Positions 42,353-51,500 of a stretch of DNA of 64,000 bases are shown piece by piece (position 1 is the stretch's first letter; each line of letters starts with the position of its first letter). Origin of the DNA: Exiguobacterium indicum HHS 31. GTDB lineage: Bacteria; Bacillota; Bacilli; Exiguobacteriales; Exiguobacteriaceae. Both the position numbers and the translations under genes were made by a program. Below the pieces are notes generated by a model. It had not been told where the DNA came from, ran no database searches, and worked only from the letters and a program-made list of their open reading frames with translations. Location: contig NZ_MPSZ01000006.1 of assembly GCF_001939065.1 (NCBI RefSeq), positions 1 through 64,000 of the forward strand. The letters run 5' to 3'.

Positions 42353-45001
42353 ATGAAAAAAGGGTTGGCAATTGTTCTGAGTCTTCTTCTCATTCTGTCC
42401 TATGGGTTGACCCCATTGGGTGCTTCTGCCGCTTCTTCGAGTAGCGTCAAGACCGTCTACTCACCGAAGTATCTTGTCCATTACGGTGGCGTGAAGTATG
42501 CCAAGAAGAAATTGACGTATCCAAAATCCGTCAAGGTCAAGCTCACGAATGGGAAGTACGCGTATCGTTCCGTCAAATGGAGTAAGGTCAGCTTTGATAA
42601 GAAGTACATCGGAAAGAAACAGAAGATCAAGGGGGATGTCTACGGTACATCAAAAAATGCGTACTGGTATGTCAAAGTCAAAAACTATCCAGCGAAGGTA
42701 CTTGCTCCGAATGTCATGACCGTCGGAAAGAATCAACCAGCGAACTTGCCGACACGTCTTTCAACGATTTTCGAGGGTGGACAACGCTACTCGTATCCGC
42801 TCAAATGGAGTAAGGTCTCAACAGCTTCATTCGGTACGAAAAATCTGACGTATTCGACAGTCGGACGCAACCTCGAAATCTACGGGGCTGCCAAGCTGAA
42901 AGTATCCGATGTCGTTCAGTCGATGCAGAAGTACTATCTCGTCTCGTACGGGAAAAAAATCCGGGCAACCGGCAAAATTCTCTATGAAGCAAAAGGTATG
43001 AAGAGCTACCTCGTCATTACGGATAAAAAGACAGGTGAGAGCACGAAGATGTATCTCAAGCTCGACAAAAAAGGACACTACTACGTGACAAGTCAGGAAC
43101 TCGCTCCAGGAGACTACACGGTCTATATCCTGTCGGGTTCAAAAAAGACGAAATCCGTCACGATTACGATCAAAAAACCGATCACAGAACCAACAGATGA
43201 ACAAAAACGAGAATTGCTCCAAAAATTACTTCTCGTCATTAACGTCTCGAATCCCCTCTTGAGTGACATTGAATTCCCAGAAGTCGATGGTGTCTCGTTT
43301 ACGGTCGATTCAGACAACCCAGTCGTCTCAAGTAGCGGAAAAGTCATGCGCGGTGCGACCGATCAAACGGTCAATCTGAAGATTAAAGCGACGTTCGGTG
43401 GCGTGACAGAAAGTAAATCGTTCTCGAACATCCTCGTTCCACGAAAAGACTTGTCGGATGAAGAGTTGATTGACTTCACGCTTGAGAACTTCACAATCGC
43501 TAATCCGCTAAAAACGAATATCACATTGCCAACAGCTGAAGGAATCTCGTTCTCGCTGATTTCGTCGAATGAAGCCGTCGTCTCAAGCAACGGAATCGTC
43601 AAACGTGGACTAGAAGATAAACAAGTCGATTTGACGCTACGTGCGACGAAAGGCAGCCTGACGAAAACGAAGAGCTTCCCGAACATCCTCGTCCCGAAAG
43701 TCGACAATGCGACAGATAGCCTGTTGCAGGATTATCTTGATAAACTCGATATCAAGAGTCCAGTGACGAAAAACATCGTCCTTCCAGCGCTTCCAGGTGC
43801 TACAGTATCCATCACATCGACTAAACCTAACGTCATCTCAAACACAGGTGTCGTCACACGCGGCATGACGGATCAAACGGTCTCGATCGTCGTCTCGGTC
43901 ACAAAAGACGGTATCACAAAATCACGTGACTTCTGGAACTTGACGGTTCCAAAACAAGATGCAACGACAGATGAATTACTTGATCTTTACTTGTCTGGTT
44001 TGACAATTAGTAGTCCGTTGACTACGAACTTGTCGCTCACTCCACCAGCTGGTGTAAACTTATCAATCAGTGCGTCAGACCCAAATATTTTATCGAGCAC
44101 AGGTATTCTGACTCCACCAGATGTCGATAAGACGATTTCTGTGACAGTTAACGTCTCTAAAGACGGCATTACGAAATCACGAACGTTTACGAATATTCTT
44201 GTGCCAATCAGTCTTTCAGCAGAACTAGATGCTGCGCTGAATGCAATCAATCTGAACCTGTTGAATTTAACAGGTAACGTCAATTTACCAAGTAGTTCAA
44301 AAGGCATTGCGGTTCAATGGACTTCAAATAATCCGGAAGTCATCTCGAGTGACGGAGTCGTAAAAGGGGCATTGAACTTACAAAACTTCACACTCAAAGC
44401 AAGCGTCACAAAAGGTGGTATCACGAAAACGAAAACGTTCGCAGGAACAGTCGCAGCGAATCTTGGACTATCGTTTAAAAACGATATCGCCAAAATCAAA
44501 TCGAGCGTCGGTACGCTGAACGTTGGCTACAACCTCAACCTTCCGACTTCACTGAATGGCTCAGCGGTTACTTGGACTTCAAGTGCACCATCGCTATTAA
44601 GTAGTACAGGCGTCATCTTGAACGACTCTAGTTCAACGCCATTTACACTGACAGCGACATCTGGAGGGACGTCAGAAACGTTGAATCTCGCTATCCAACG
44701 CCCTTCTGGTGGTTTGTTAAGTGGCGTCGTTGATTTACTTGGGAATGTATTAAACCCTGTCGTCAACACTTTAGCTAGCGGTCAAGGAACAGCAACACTT
44801 CCGAAAAGTTACGGTGGTCTTCTTGGTATTGGAGCACGTGATATTACGAATTGGAGTAGTTCACACCCAGATCTCGTGACGATTCAAGGTTATAACTTAA
44901 CTGTAAAACGTGACGATTTTGACCATCTCATCGTGCTCTACGCAGACTATGAGGGTCTCGACAAACCCGTTCCGGTTATTGTCAAAATTCCTAAACGTTA
45001 A
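42353..45001 (+). CDS. Secreted multi-domain surface protein, four long aBig-like repeats
   Basis: 882 residues. Signal peptide (1-27), N-terminal surface module (about 33-118: SVKTVYSPKYLVHYGG ... RSVKWSKVSFDKKYIGK), a second GGQRYSYPLKW module, a further beta domain, then four repeats of about 85 residues each ending in NILVPK-D or similar (starting near 275), two diverged repeats with the WTSNNPEVISS core of atrophied bacterial Ig domains, and a C-terminal domain with SYGGLLGIGA. GAGGAGG precedes the ATG. Its close paralogue follows with more repeats. No sortase motif or SLH domain is seen; how it is held on the wall is unknown. Confidence 0.8.
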   Translation: MKKGLAIVLSLLLILSYGLTPLGASAASSSSVKTVYSPKYLVHYGGVKYAKKKLTYPKSVKVKLTNGKYAYRSVKWSKVSFDKKYIGKKQKIKGDVYGTSKNAYWYVKVKNYPAKVLAPNVMTVGKNQPANLPTRLSTIFEGGQRYSYPLKWSKVSTASFGTKNLTYSTVGRNLEIYGAAKLKVSDVVQSMQKYYLVSYGKKIRATGKILYEAKGMKSYLVITDKKTGESTKMYLKLDKKGHYYVTSQELAPGDYTVYILSGSKKTKSVTITIKKPITEPTDEQKRELLQKLLLVINVSNPLLSDIEFPEVDGVSFTVDSDNPVVSSSGKVMRGATDQTVNLKIKATFGGVTESKSFSNILVPRKDLSDEELIDFTLENFTIANPLKTNITLPTAEGISFSLISSNEAVVSSNGIVKRGLEDKQVDLTLRATKGSLTKTKSFPNILVPKVDNATDSLLQDYLDKLDIKSPVTKNIVLPALPGATVSITSTKPNVISNTGVVTRGMTDQTVSIVVSVTKDGITKSRDFWNLTVPKQDATTDELLDLYLSGLTISSPLTTNLSLTPPAGVNLSISASDPNILSSTGILTPPDVDKTISVTVNVSKDGITKSRTFTNILVPISLSAELDAALNAINLNLLNLTGNVNLPSSSKGIAVQWTSNNPEVISSDGVVKGALNLQNFTLKASVTKGGITKTKTFAGTVAANLGLSFKNDIAKIKSSVGTLNVGYNLNLPTSLNGSAVTWTSSAPSLLSSTGVILNDSSSTPFTLTATSGGTSETLNLAIQRPSGGLLSGVVDLLGNVLNPVVNTLASGQGTATLPKSYGGLLGIGARDITNWSSSHPDLVTIQGYNLTVKRDDFDHLIVLYADYEGLDKPVPVIVKIPKR

Positions 45002-45028
45002 TTTTCAAATCTGTTTTTCTGAATTTCA

Positions 45029-45073
45029 TATGCGATGAACCTAGATTTCCTATCAGGTTCATCGCATATTTTT
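45029..45073 (+). terminator. Terminator between the two repeat surface protein genes
   Basis: TATGCGATGAACCT pairs perfectly with AGGTTCATCGCATA, followed by TTTTT. Confidence 0.85.
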
Positions 45074-45165
45074 CTACTTTCTTTTATCTACATACAACAT
45101 GGGAATTTCAACACCTGAGAGCCATTCATTTGCCTGGACACTATACTTTCTAGGGAGGTTTGGTC

Positions 45166-48100
45166 ATGCGAAAGAGTCTCATCGTTCTTCTCTGTCTGTT
45201 ACTTTCCTTCCCCGCCTCGTTCCAATCCGTTACTGCCGCTAAATCAAGTAGCGTTAAAAAAGTATACCGTCCTACATCGACCGTGCATTATGGCGGTGAC
45301 GTGTTTGCGGTCAAACCCCTTTCTCCACCGAAGACCGTCCGTGTCAAACTTGCGAACGGTAAAAAAGTAAAACGATCCGTAAAGTGGACTAGTGTTCGCT
45401 TCGATAAAAAAATGATTGATCGAAAACAAAAAATTAAAGGGAATGTTGCGGGAACCTCTAAGAGTGCCTATTGGTACGTTACGATTAAAAATTATCCGAA
45501 ATCGATTCTCCCTCCTGTCGTCAAGACGGTCGGTAAAAATCAATCGACTAAACTTCCAGAACGATTATCGACGATTTTCGCTGGTGGACAGCGCTATTCG
45601 TATCCACTCAAATGGACACGTACGACGACTGCGTCCTTCGGGAAGAAAAGCGTGAAGTATACAGCGGTTGGACGCAACGTCTTGATTGCCGGAAAAAATA
45701 CATTACGCGTCTCAGACGTCAAGCATGAAAACGTAAAATATACGCCGTTTGAAAGTGGTCGCCGATTACTTGTCACCGGTCGTATCCTCTATCCAGCAAA
45801 GGGTATGACACATCATCTGTATCTGATCGACGACAAAGACCGTGTATCCATGTATCCGTTAAAGCGTGATCGACAAGGATACTTCCGAATTGAAACGAGC
45901 GTATTACCAGTCGGTCGCTATGATGTCTCGATTTTAAGTGGGTCGCAAAATGCAGCGTCTTCGACCGTAACGATTCGAAACGTCGTCACCCCTCCAACAC
46001 CAGACGACTCACGCAAAATCTTGAAGGCAGTACTCGCCGGCATCACGATTCCAAGTCCACTCCTTCAAAATATCCAGCTGCCACAAGTAGAAGGTGCCAC
46101 ATTTAGTATTCGTTCCACCGATAGTAATTTATCGCCTACCGGACAAGTCACTCGAACGGATCAAGAACGGGACGTCGCGTTTACGATCGTTGGGAAATTG
46201 AATGGTCTTGAAGAAATACGCTCCTTCTCGGGCATCACGGTTCCAAAACGTGATCTGACGGACGAGGAACTGATCGATTTCACACTCGACAAATTCAAAC
46301 TGGCAAGTCCGTTGACGAAGGATATTCAGTTACCACAAACAGAGGGCATCTCGTTTCAATTGTTGTCTTCAAACGAAAAAGTCGTCACACCGGACGGTAA
46401 AGTACGCCGTGACCTGGCGGACCAACTCGTCACGCTTACACTGAAAGCGTCAAAAGGCAGTCTCGAAAAATCACGTCTCTACTCGAATATCACTGTTCCT
46501 AAAGTCGATAATGCGACGGAATTGTTCTTAGACGACTACTTGAGTCGCCTGACATTCCCGAATCCTTTAACAAGAGATTTAGTCTTACCTGCCGCTACGG
46601 GAACGACACTTTCTCTGACGTCTTCACTTCCGGATGTCCTCTCATCGACCGGGAAAGTGACACGCGATCTGACCGACCACTCCCTCTCTTTCCTTGTCTC
46701 TGCGACAAAAAATGGCGTGACACGAACACGCAGTTTTTGGAACTATCAAGTCCCAAAACGAGATACAGCAATCAATGAATTATTGACAGACTACTTGAAT
46801 AAGCTCAACATTCCAAGTATATTGACGCGTGATGTAAGTCTTCCAACAGTAGAGGGAATTCAAACGACTCTTTCTTCAACCAATACCTCTATCTTGTCAA
46901 ATACAGGTCAGATCATCCGTGGTCAAATGGATAAAATCGTGTCACTTACAGTCATCGCGACGAAAGATGGAGTCACTAAGTTGCGTACTTTTTCGAACTT
47001 GACGATTCCAAAGAAAGAGAATGCGACAGCTGACCTGCTTGATGATTACTTGAAAACGGTCGAAATCCCGTCACCTTTGACGGCTGATTATTACTTGCCG
47101 ACCCCGATGACACCGGGAATCGAAACATCTCTCTTTTCAACGAACACAGCTGTCCTTTCGAATACAGGAAGCGTTACACGTGGTCTGACGGATCAGATTG
47201 TCTCCGTGACAGTGACAGCCTCAAAAGACGGGGTCATTCGTAAGAAAGAGTTTCCGCTGATCACAATTCCGAAACAAGATGTATTACCAGATGCTTTGAT
47301 TGACACTTATTTAAATCAAGTCGAGATTTCTAGTCCGCTGAATCAAAACATTCAGCTGCCTCTTGCACCTGAAGGAATGACTGCTTATTTGACCTCTTCT
47401 CAGCCTAATGTTGTCGCAACGTCAGGCGTGATTAAACCTGCAGACACTGCTCAAACCGTTACGGTCAGTGTGACGGCTATGCTAAACGGTGTTTCAAAGA
47501 CGAGGATGTTTTCAAATCTTTCAGTACCCGCACGGTCTCTGACAGTCTTAGAAGAACTGACGAATTATATAAATAGCCTTTCCCTACCGACATCACTCGT
47601 AAATAATCTTTCATTGAACCCACCTGCAGGTATAACCGTTAGCATCGAGTCCTCCGCTACTTCGCTGTTGTCTAGTACCGGAATCCTGACACCGGATATT
47701 ATTGATCAAGAGACTGATGTTACGGTCATCGCCTCGAAAAATGGAATATCGCTCTCGAAACAATTTGGAGACATTTCAGTACCGAAACGCGGATTGACTG
47801 ATTCAGAATTCTTGAAGCAGTACCTCAATCAACTGTCGGTTCCTTCTTTAATAACTGAAAAGCTTAAATTGATTGATGAGGCGAATGCTGAAGGAATTAA
47901 AGTGACTTTGTTGTCCAGTAATCCTGCGGTTCTTTTAAGTGACGGATCCATCGATCCAGCTGCAACCAACACTACTTTATCGTTAACAGTGACTGCTGAG
48001 AAAGGAACTGCTACGGAGAGCAAAACCTTTAATCAGCTAACGGTTCCGATGAAAAATCCATCTCCTGCTGACATTGTCCAGTCTTATCTTGATAGCCTGA

Positions 48101-49101
48101 GCATTCCAAACATTTTAACGAATAATCTGGTTCTTCAAGCACCAACTGGAATCACTGTTTCGATTAAATCCGACAAGCCTTCCGTTGTAGCAAGTGGCGG
48201 AGTCGTCACTCAAGGTATCGTTGACGAAGTCGTCGATATCACAATAACTGCGACGAAAGACGGCATTACTAAAAATCGAACGATTACAGGCATCAAAGTT
48301 CCCTTGAGTCCAACAAAATTAGTAGATAAGGCGTTACAAGATCTCTCCCTCAATTCACTAACAGATTTGACGTCTTCCATCAGTTTGCCGACTCAAATCA
48401 ATGGATTACCAATCACGTGGAAATCGAGTAATACGAACATCATCAGTAATACCGGTACTATCATTCCGACCGTTTCGTCACAGGCGTTCTCTTTGACGGC
48501 ATGGATCACGAAAGACGGCATACTAAAGAGCAAGACATTCGATGGAACGCTTGCCGGGAATCTCAGCCTCATCCTTAAAGAAGATCTCGCTCGCATCGCA
48601 GCTGTTAGTCCGACATTGAATGTATACCTTGACTTAAAGTTACCGACGACGTTGAACGGCATACCACTTACGTGGAAATCAAGCAATGAAAGTCTTTTAA
48701 CGAGTCTCGGAATCGTAAAAAATCGATCACAAATTACGCCTTTCACGCTTTCTGCGACGACTGGTAATACTTCAAGTATCTTGTCGCTCGCTATGCAAGA
48801 TACTCAGACATCCTTACTTTCAAGCTTACTGAATGTCCTCGGAGGCATCGTCAATCCGATCGTCGATTCACTCTCGATAGGCAAGTCAGCGTCACTTCCT
48901 CAAAGCTATGGTGGCCTCCTTGGTATTGGTGCAAAACCAATCACTAATTGGACATCTTCTCATCCAGACATCGTGACGATTCAAGGAAATCAAGCTGTCG
49001 TAACGCCAGACAAGTACGAACGTCTTGTCGTTTTATTCGCAACATTCGATGATGTTCCAAAGCCAGTACCATTCCTCGTTAAGATTCCAGCTAAAAAATA
49101 A
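45166..49101 (+). CDS. Giant secreted surface protein, nine long aBig-like repeats
   Basis: 1311 residues from the ATG after AGGGAGG. Same order as the protein upstream: signal peptide, N-terminal module (SSVKKVYRPTSTVHYGG ... SVKWTSVRFDKKMIDRK), GGQRYSYPLKW module, beta domain, then nine repeats of about 85 residues (about 280-1040; typical core DYLNKLNIPS and SNTG, ending VPK), two diverged Ig repeats and the SYGGLLGIGA C-terminal domain. The repeats differ enough in DNA that recent slippage is unlikely. It has its own terminator on both sides. Probably a stalk-like surface adhesin or spacer; ligand unknown. Confidence 0.8.
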   Translation: MRKSLIVLLCLLLSFPASFQSVTAAKSSSVKKVYRPTSTVHYGGDVFAVKPLSPPKTVRVKLANGKKVKRSVKWTSVRFDKKMIDRKQKIKGNVAGTSKSAYWYVTIKNYPKSILPPVVKTVGKNQSTKLPERLSTIFAGGQRYSYPLKWTRTTTASFGKKSVKYTAVGRNVLIAGKNTLRVSDVKHENVKYTPFESGRRLLVTGRILYPAKGMTHHLYLIDDKDRVSMYPLKRDRQGYFRIETSVLPVGRYDVSILSGSQNAASSTVTIRNVVTPPTPDDSRKILKAVLAGITIPSPLLQNIQLPQVEGATFSIRSTDSNLSPTGQVTRTDQERDVAFTIVGKLNGLEEIRSFSGITVPKRDLTDEELIDFTLDKFKLASPLTKDIQLPQTEGISFQLLSSNEKVVTPDGKVRRDLADQLVTLTLKASKGSLEKSRLYSNITVPKVDNATELFLDDYLSRLTFPNPLTRDLVLPAATGTTLSLTSSLPDVLSSTGKVTRDLTDHSLSFLVSATKNGVTRTRSFWNYQVPKRDTAINELLTDYLNKLNIPSILTRDVSLPTVEGIQTTLSSTNTSILSNTGQIIRGQMDKIVSLTVIATKDGVTKLRTFSNLTIPKKENATADLLDDYLKTVEIPSPLTADYYLPTPMTPGIETSLFSTNTAVLSNTGSVTRGLTDQIVSVTVTASKDGVIRKKEFPLITIPKQDVLPDALIDTYLNQVEISSPLNQNIQLPLAPEGMTAYLTSSQPNVVATSGVIKPADTAQTVTVSVTAMLNGVSKTRMFSNLSVPARSLTVLEELTNYINSLSLPTSLVNNLSLNPPAGITVSIESSATSLLSSTGILTPDIIDQETDVTVIASKNGISLSKQFGDISVPKRGLTDSEFLKQYLNQLSVPSLITEKLKLIDEANAEGIKVTLLSSNPAVLLSDGSIDPAATNTTLSLTVTAEKGTATESKTFNQLTVPMKNPSPADIVQSYLDSLSIPNILTNNLVLQAPTGITVSIKSDKPSVVASGGVVTQGIVDEVVDITITATKDGITKNRTITGIKVPLSPTKLVDKALQDLSLNSLTDLTSSISLPTQINGLPITWKSSNTNIISNTGTIIPTVSSQAFSLTAWITKDGILKSKTFDGTLAGNLSLILKEDLARIAAVSPTLNVYLDLKLPTTLNGIPLTWKSSNESLLTSLGIVKNRSQITPFTLSATTGNTSSILSLAMQDTQTSLLSSLLNVLGGIVNPIVDSLSIGKSASLPQSYGGLLGIGAKPITNWTSSHPDIVTIQGNQAVVTPDKYERLVVLFATFDDVPKPVPFLVKIPAKK

Positions 49102-49110
49102 GCCTCTCTT

Positions 49111-49149
49111 CTCCCTCTGTATGCGTGCCGGTACAGAGGGAGTTTTTTT
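49111..49149 (+). terminator. Terminator of the giant surface protein gene
   Basis: CTCCCTCTGTA pairs with TACAGAGGGAG, followed by seven T residues. Confidence 0.85.
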
Positions 49150-49260
49150 ATGTACTCTCTCCACATTGATGTTTTTAAAAACCTCATTTCTTTATCATTT
49201 AAAACTGAAATATATCCATTAACTTCCTTGCTATACTACAGAAAAAGAAGGCGTTTTGCG

Positions 49261-50160
49261 ATGAAAAAAAGTATGACATGGACAACACTCGTGACGCTCG
49301 GTCTCAGTAGCGTGATCTATCTCTCGCCTGTTGAAGCAGCGACGGACGAATTCACGGTAGAAACGAAAAACATCAACACACGGACGGAAGTCTAGAAAGG
49401 AAAGGCACCTGCCGGATCAATCGTTGTCTTACAATCGGACGACACAGAGGAAGAAGATCTACAAGAAATCGCCCATGCAAAAGCGGATACGAATGGGAAC
49501 TATTCAATCGAGTTACCCGAAGAGGGATTGATTGGCGAGGATTTTTACGACTACCATCAATCTGATTCCGAAGAGTATGACTATGATTAAGAGGACGAAG
49601 ATAGCTCTGCCGAGGTCACACCGAACTACTTCCTTGAAGTCGTAAGCGTTGATGATTACACGGGCGATGACGATGGAATGGGCGATGGCTAGGATGAGTA
49701 TTACTTAACGCGCGCCACTTCTTACGGTGATAACAATGGAGGAGATGATGGCGACGAACCCGGTGATGGTGATGATGAAGGGGACGAGCCAGGAGAGGAT
49801 GATGGCGATACAACGGAAGAGCCACAAGATCCGATTTCATACGACTTCGCTCCAATTGACCTCACAGTTCGTACGTTTATTCCAAAAGCAGCAACTGTCG
49901 ATACTAAAACACTGACACGTACGACTCGGACTGTAACCGGGTCTGTGTCGAACAAGGATGTTCGTGTAGAAGCTTACGTCTACCATAAGTCGAGTAAATC
50001 ATGGAAATTGCTCGGTAAGGCGAAGCCACGCAGCAACGTTTCGTATAAAATGTCGATCAATAAGAAATTGTACAAGAAAGATGCGAGCGTTGACTTCTAC
50101 GTCGTCGGGAATCGTGATGCAGATGGTTTCAGTAAAGCGATTCGAAAAAAATATAAGTAA
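49261..50160 (+). pseudogene. Secreted acidic-linker protein gene with three in-frame stop codons
   Basis: A continuous 300-codon frame starting with a signal peptide (MKKSMTWTTLVTLGLSSVIY) and ending in a basic domain (VEAYVYHKSSKSWKLLGKAK ... VDFYVVGNRDADGFSKAIRK). A very acidic middle (GDDGDEPGDGDDEGDEPGED) would make a flexible linker. The frame is broken only by TAG (49393), TAA (49588) and TAG (49690), with no frameshift over 900 bases. Probably a recently inactivated gene; sequencing error at three sites or readthrough would be alternatives. Confidence 0.7.
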
Positions 50161-50173
50161 ATTGGAGTAGTAG

Positions 50174-50211
50174 AAAGGAAGTGCGACATCGATACGTCGT
50201 GCTTCCTTTTT
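50174..50211 (+). terminator. Terminator after the interrupted acidic protein gene
   Basis: GGAAGTGCGAC pairs with GTCGTGCTTCC (two wobbles) and is followed by TTTTT. Its survival suggests the gene was functional until recently. Confidence 0.75.
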
Positions 50212-50372
50212 ACACTTTTCTTTCTCGATATGCGATTACATACGTCACCTATCATCTACAAGTTGTTTAAAAAGCATATCAAAAACAAATTACTCAAAAA
50301 CACGTTTCCATAAAAAGTTAATCGAAGCCTATAATTAAAGATTTTTTCCTTTAAACTAAAGAAGGTTACATT

Positions 50373-50391
50373 ATTTGGTTTTAAACCAAAT
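50373..50391. promoter_or_regulatory. 19-bp palindrome upstream of the 26-aa peptide gene
   Basis: ATTTGGTTTTAAACCAAAT is a perfect inverted repeat (9-bp arms, one-base centre), 40 bp before the small ORF. A CTTTAAACTAAAG repeat (about 50348-50361) lies just upstream. Together they look like an operator region; no regulator is identified. Confidence 0.4.
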
Positions 50392-50430
50392 TTAATTCCT
50401 CAATTTTCTAATTAAAAGGAGCTATTATTC

Positions 50431-50511
50431 ATGAATCGTTTAACACGTTACCTACCTTCTTTGGCTGTGATTATCTTTAGTATCCTTGTCTTCTTATTAC
50501 CCTTCCGTTGA
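50431..50511 (+). CDS. 26-residue single-helix membrane peptide
   Basis: The product is MNRLTRYLPSLAVIIFSILV plus six more residues ending in LPFR: a basic start and one hydrophobic helix. AAAAGGAG lies 8 bases before the ATG and a strong terminator follows 17 bases after the stop, so ribosome site, frame and terminator all agree. Peptides like this include membrane stress peptides and type I toxins; I see no antisense RNA gene, so no toxin call is made. Confidence 0.5.
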   Translation: MNRLTRYLPSLAVIIFSILVFLLPFR

Positions 50512-50528
50512 TTCACCTCCCAATGTCA

Positions 50529-50581
50529 GATACTATGAAAAAACTGTCTCGACATGCGTCCAGGCAGTTTTTTATAGTATC
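50529..50581 (+). terminator. Terminator of the 26-aa peptide gene
   Basis: GATACTAT..AAAAAACTG pairs with CAGTTTTTTATAGTATC around a 20-base loop, with the T-run inside the stem. Confidence 0.75.
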
Positions 50582-50691
50582 TTTAGTTCCCTTCGTGTTC
50601 ATAGTTCATCGCCAAAACGCTAAATCTTTTGATATGTTATACTAAATATTGTAAACGCATCAAATATACCAGACCTTTAAGGAGTGAACGT

Positions 50692-50877
50692 ATGTCGAAT
50701 CGAAAAAAAGACTATCTGATTTCTTCATTGATCGTCCTCTTCGCATCCATCGTCATCTTCACACTCGATTTACCGAAAGGAACTAGCTTTGCTGCGATTC
50801 TGATTGTCGTGATTTTCTCCGTTTTCTTATACGAGTTTCGTATGCTCACTCAAAATAAGACAAAGTATAAAAATTAA
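50692..50877 (+). CDS. Small two-helix membrane protein (61 aa)
   Basis: Starts MSNRKKDYLISSLIVLFASI after AAGGAG; an upstream in-frame start lacks a ribosome site. Two hydrophobic segments (about 9-26 and 32-49) and a basic tail. No family recognised. A large hairpin follows. Confidence 0.6.
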   Translation: MSNRKKDYLISSLIVLFASIVIFTLDLPKGTSFAAILIVVIFSVFLYEFRMLTQNKTKYKN

Positions 50878-50910
50878 TTTGTTTCTATACAGTATGATTA
50901 TGAAAAATAA

Positions 50911-50954
50911 CAAACGACCTAAGTTCTTTGTACAAAAGTAACTCAGGTCGTTTG
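50911..50954. terminator. Hairpin after the 61-aa protein gene
   Basis: CAAACGACCT pairs with AGGTCGTTTG around a 24-base loop. The T-run is short on the plus strand, so termination may be weak. It lies between genes that end toward each other and could serve both. Confidence 0.6.
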
Positions 50955-51076
50955 CTATTTCTGCTTATATTTAATTCAGATTAGTAATTTAGAAAATATG
51001 TATTTGTGATGAAAAATTCGTCTGTATATAACATCTGCAATGTTCATCTTACATACGATCGAAATCGTGCGGCTCT

Positions 51077-51337
51077 TTAAACACTCGCTAAAATCAATTC
51101 ACGTGTCCAATCAATCGCACTGCTTTCTTCTCCAAAAAACTTATAATAGTAATAGACGATTTTTCTGATCAACCAACGTAAGAACCCACTAATCATGCGG
51201 ATGACGAATCCCAACAAGCCGATTCGCCAAAGGATGAAGCCGCCGACTATAAGAAATACGAAACAGCCGCATCCCACTGGTCCTGTCAGTCTTAAGATAA
51301 TCGCTAGAATGATGATTCCGATGATGACGTAAAGCAT
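51077..51337 (-). CDS. Small hydrophobic membrane protein (86 aa)
   Basis: Starts MLYVIIGIIILAIILRLTG after AAGGAG; the ATG seven codons upstream has no ribosome site. Two or three closely packed helices (a GCGCFVFLIVGGFILW stretch) and an amphipathic tail (FLRWLIRKIVYYYYKFFG). No family is recognised. Confidence 0.55.
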   Translation of the reverse strand: MLYVIIGIIILAIILRLTGPVGCGCFVFLIVGGFILWRIGLLGFVIRMISGFLRWLIRKIVYYYYKFFGEESSAIDWTRELILASV

Positions 51338-51500
51338 ATGATCGTTCTCCTTCATCAATGTAATTTCTTTAGCCTTATTTTCCTTACTCAGCTATTCGTA
51401 CTGAGCACACACGTATAAAGGCAACGCGTTTTACGTGCTATATCAGTTATCAGACAAACGGAAGATCCCATGATGAGACCTTCCGATGAACCGCTTTATA

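Noticed and set aside
43200-49000. Repeat region as a CRISPR or DNA-level tandem repeat
   Set aside because: The periodicity is at the protein level (about 85 residues) with diverged DNA and no spacers.
49393-49692. Programmed stop readthrough in the acidic protein gene
   Set aside because: Three different positions with both TAG and TAA make recoding less likely than recent inactivation; kept only as an alternative.
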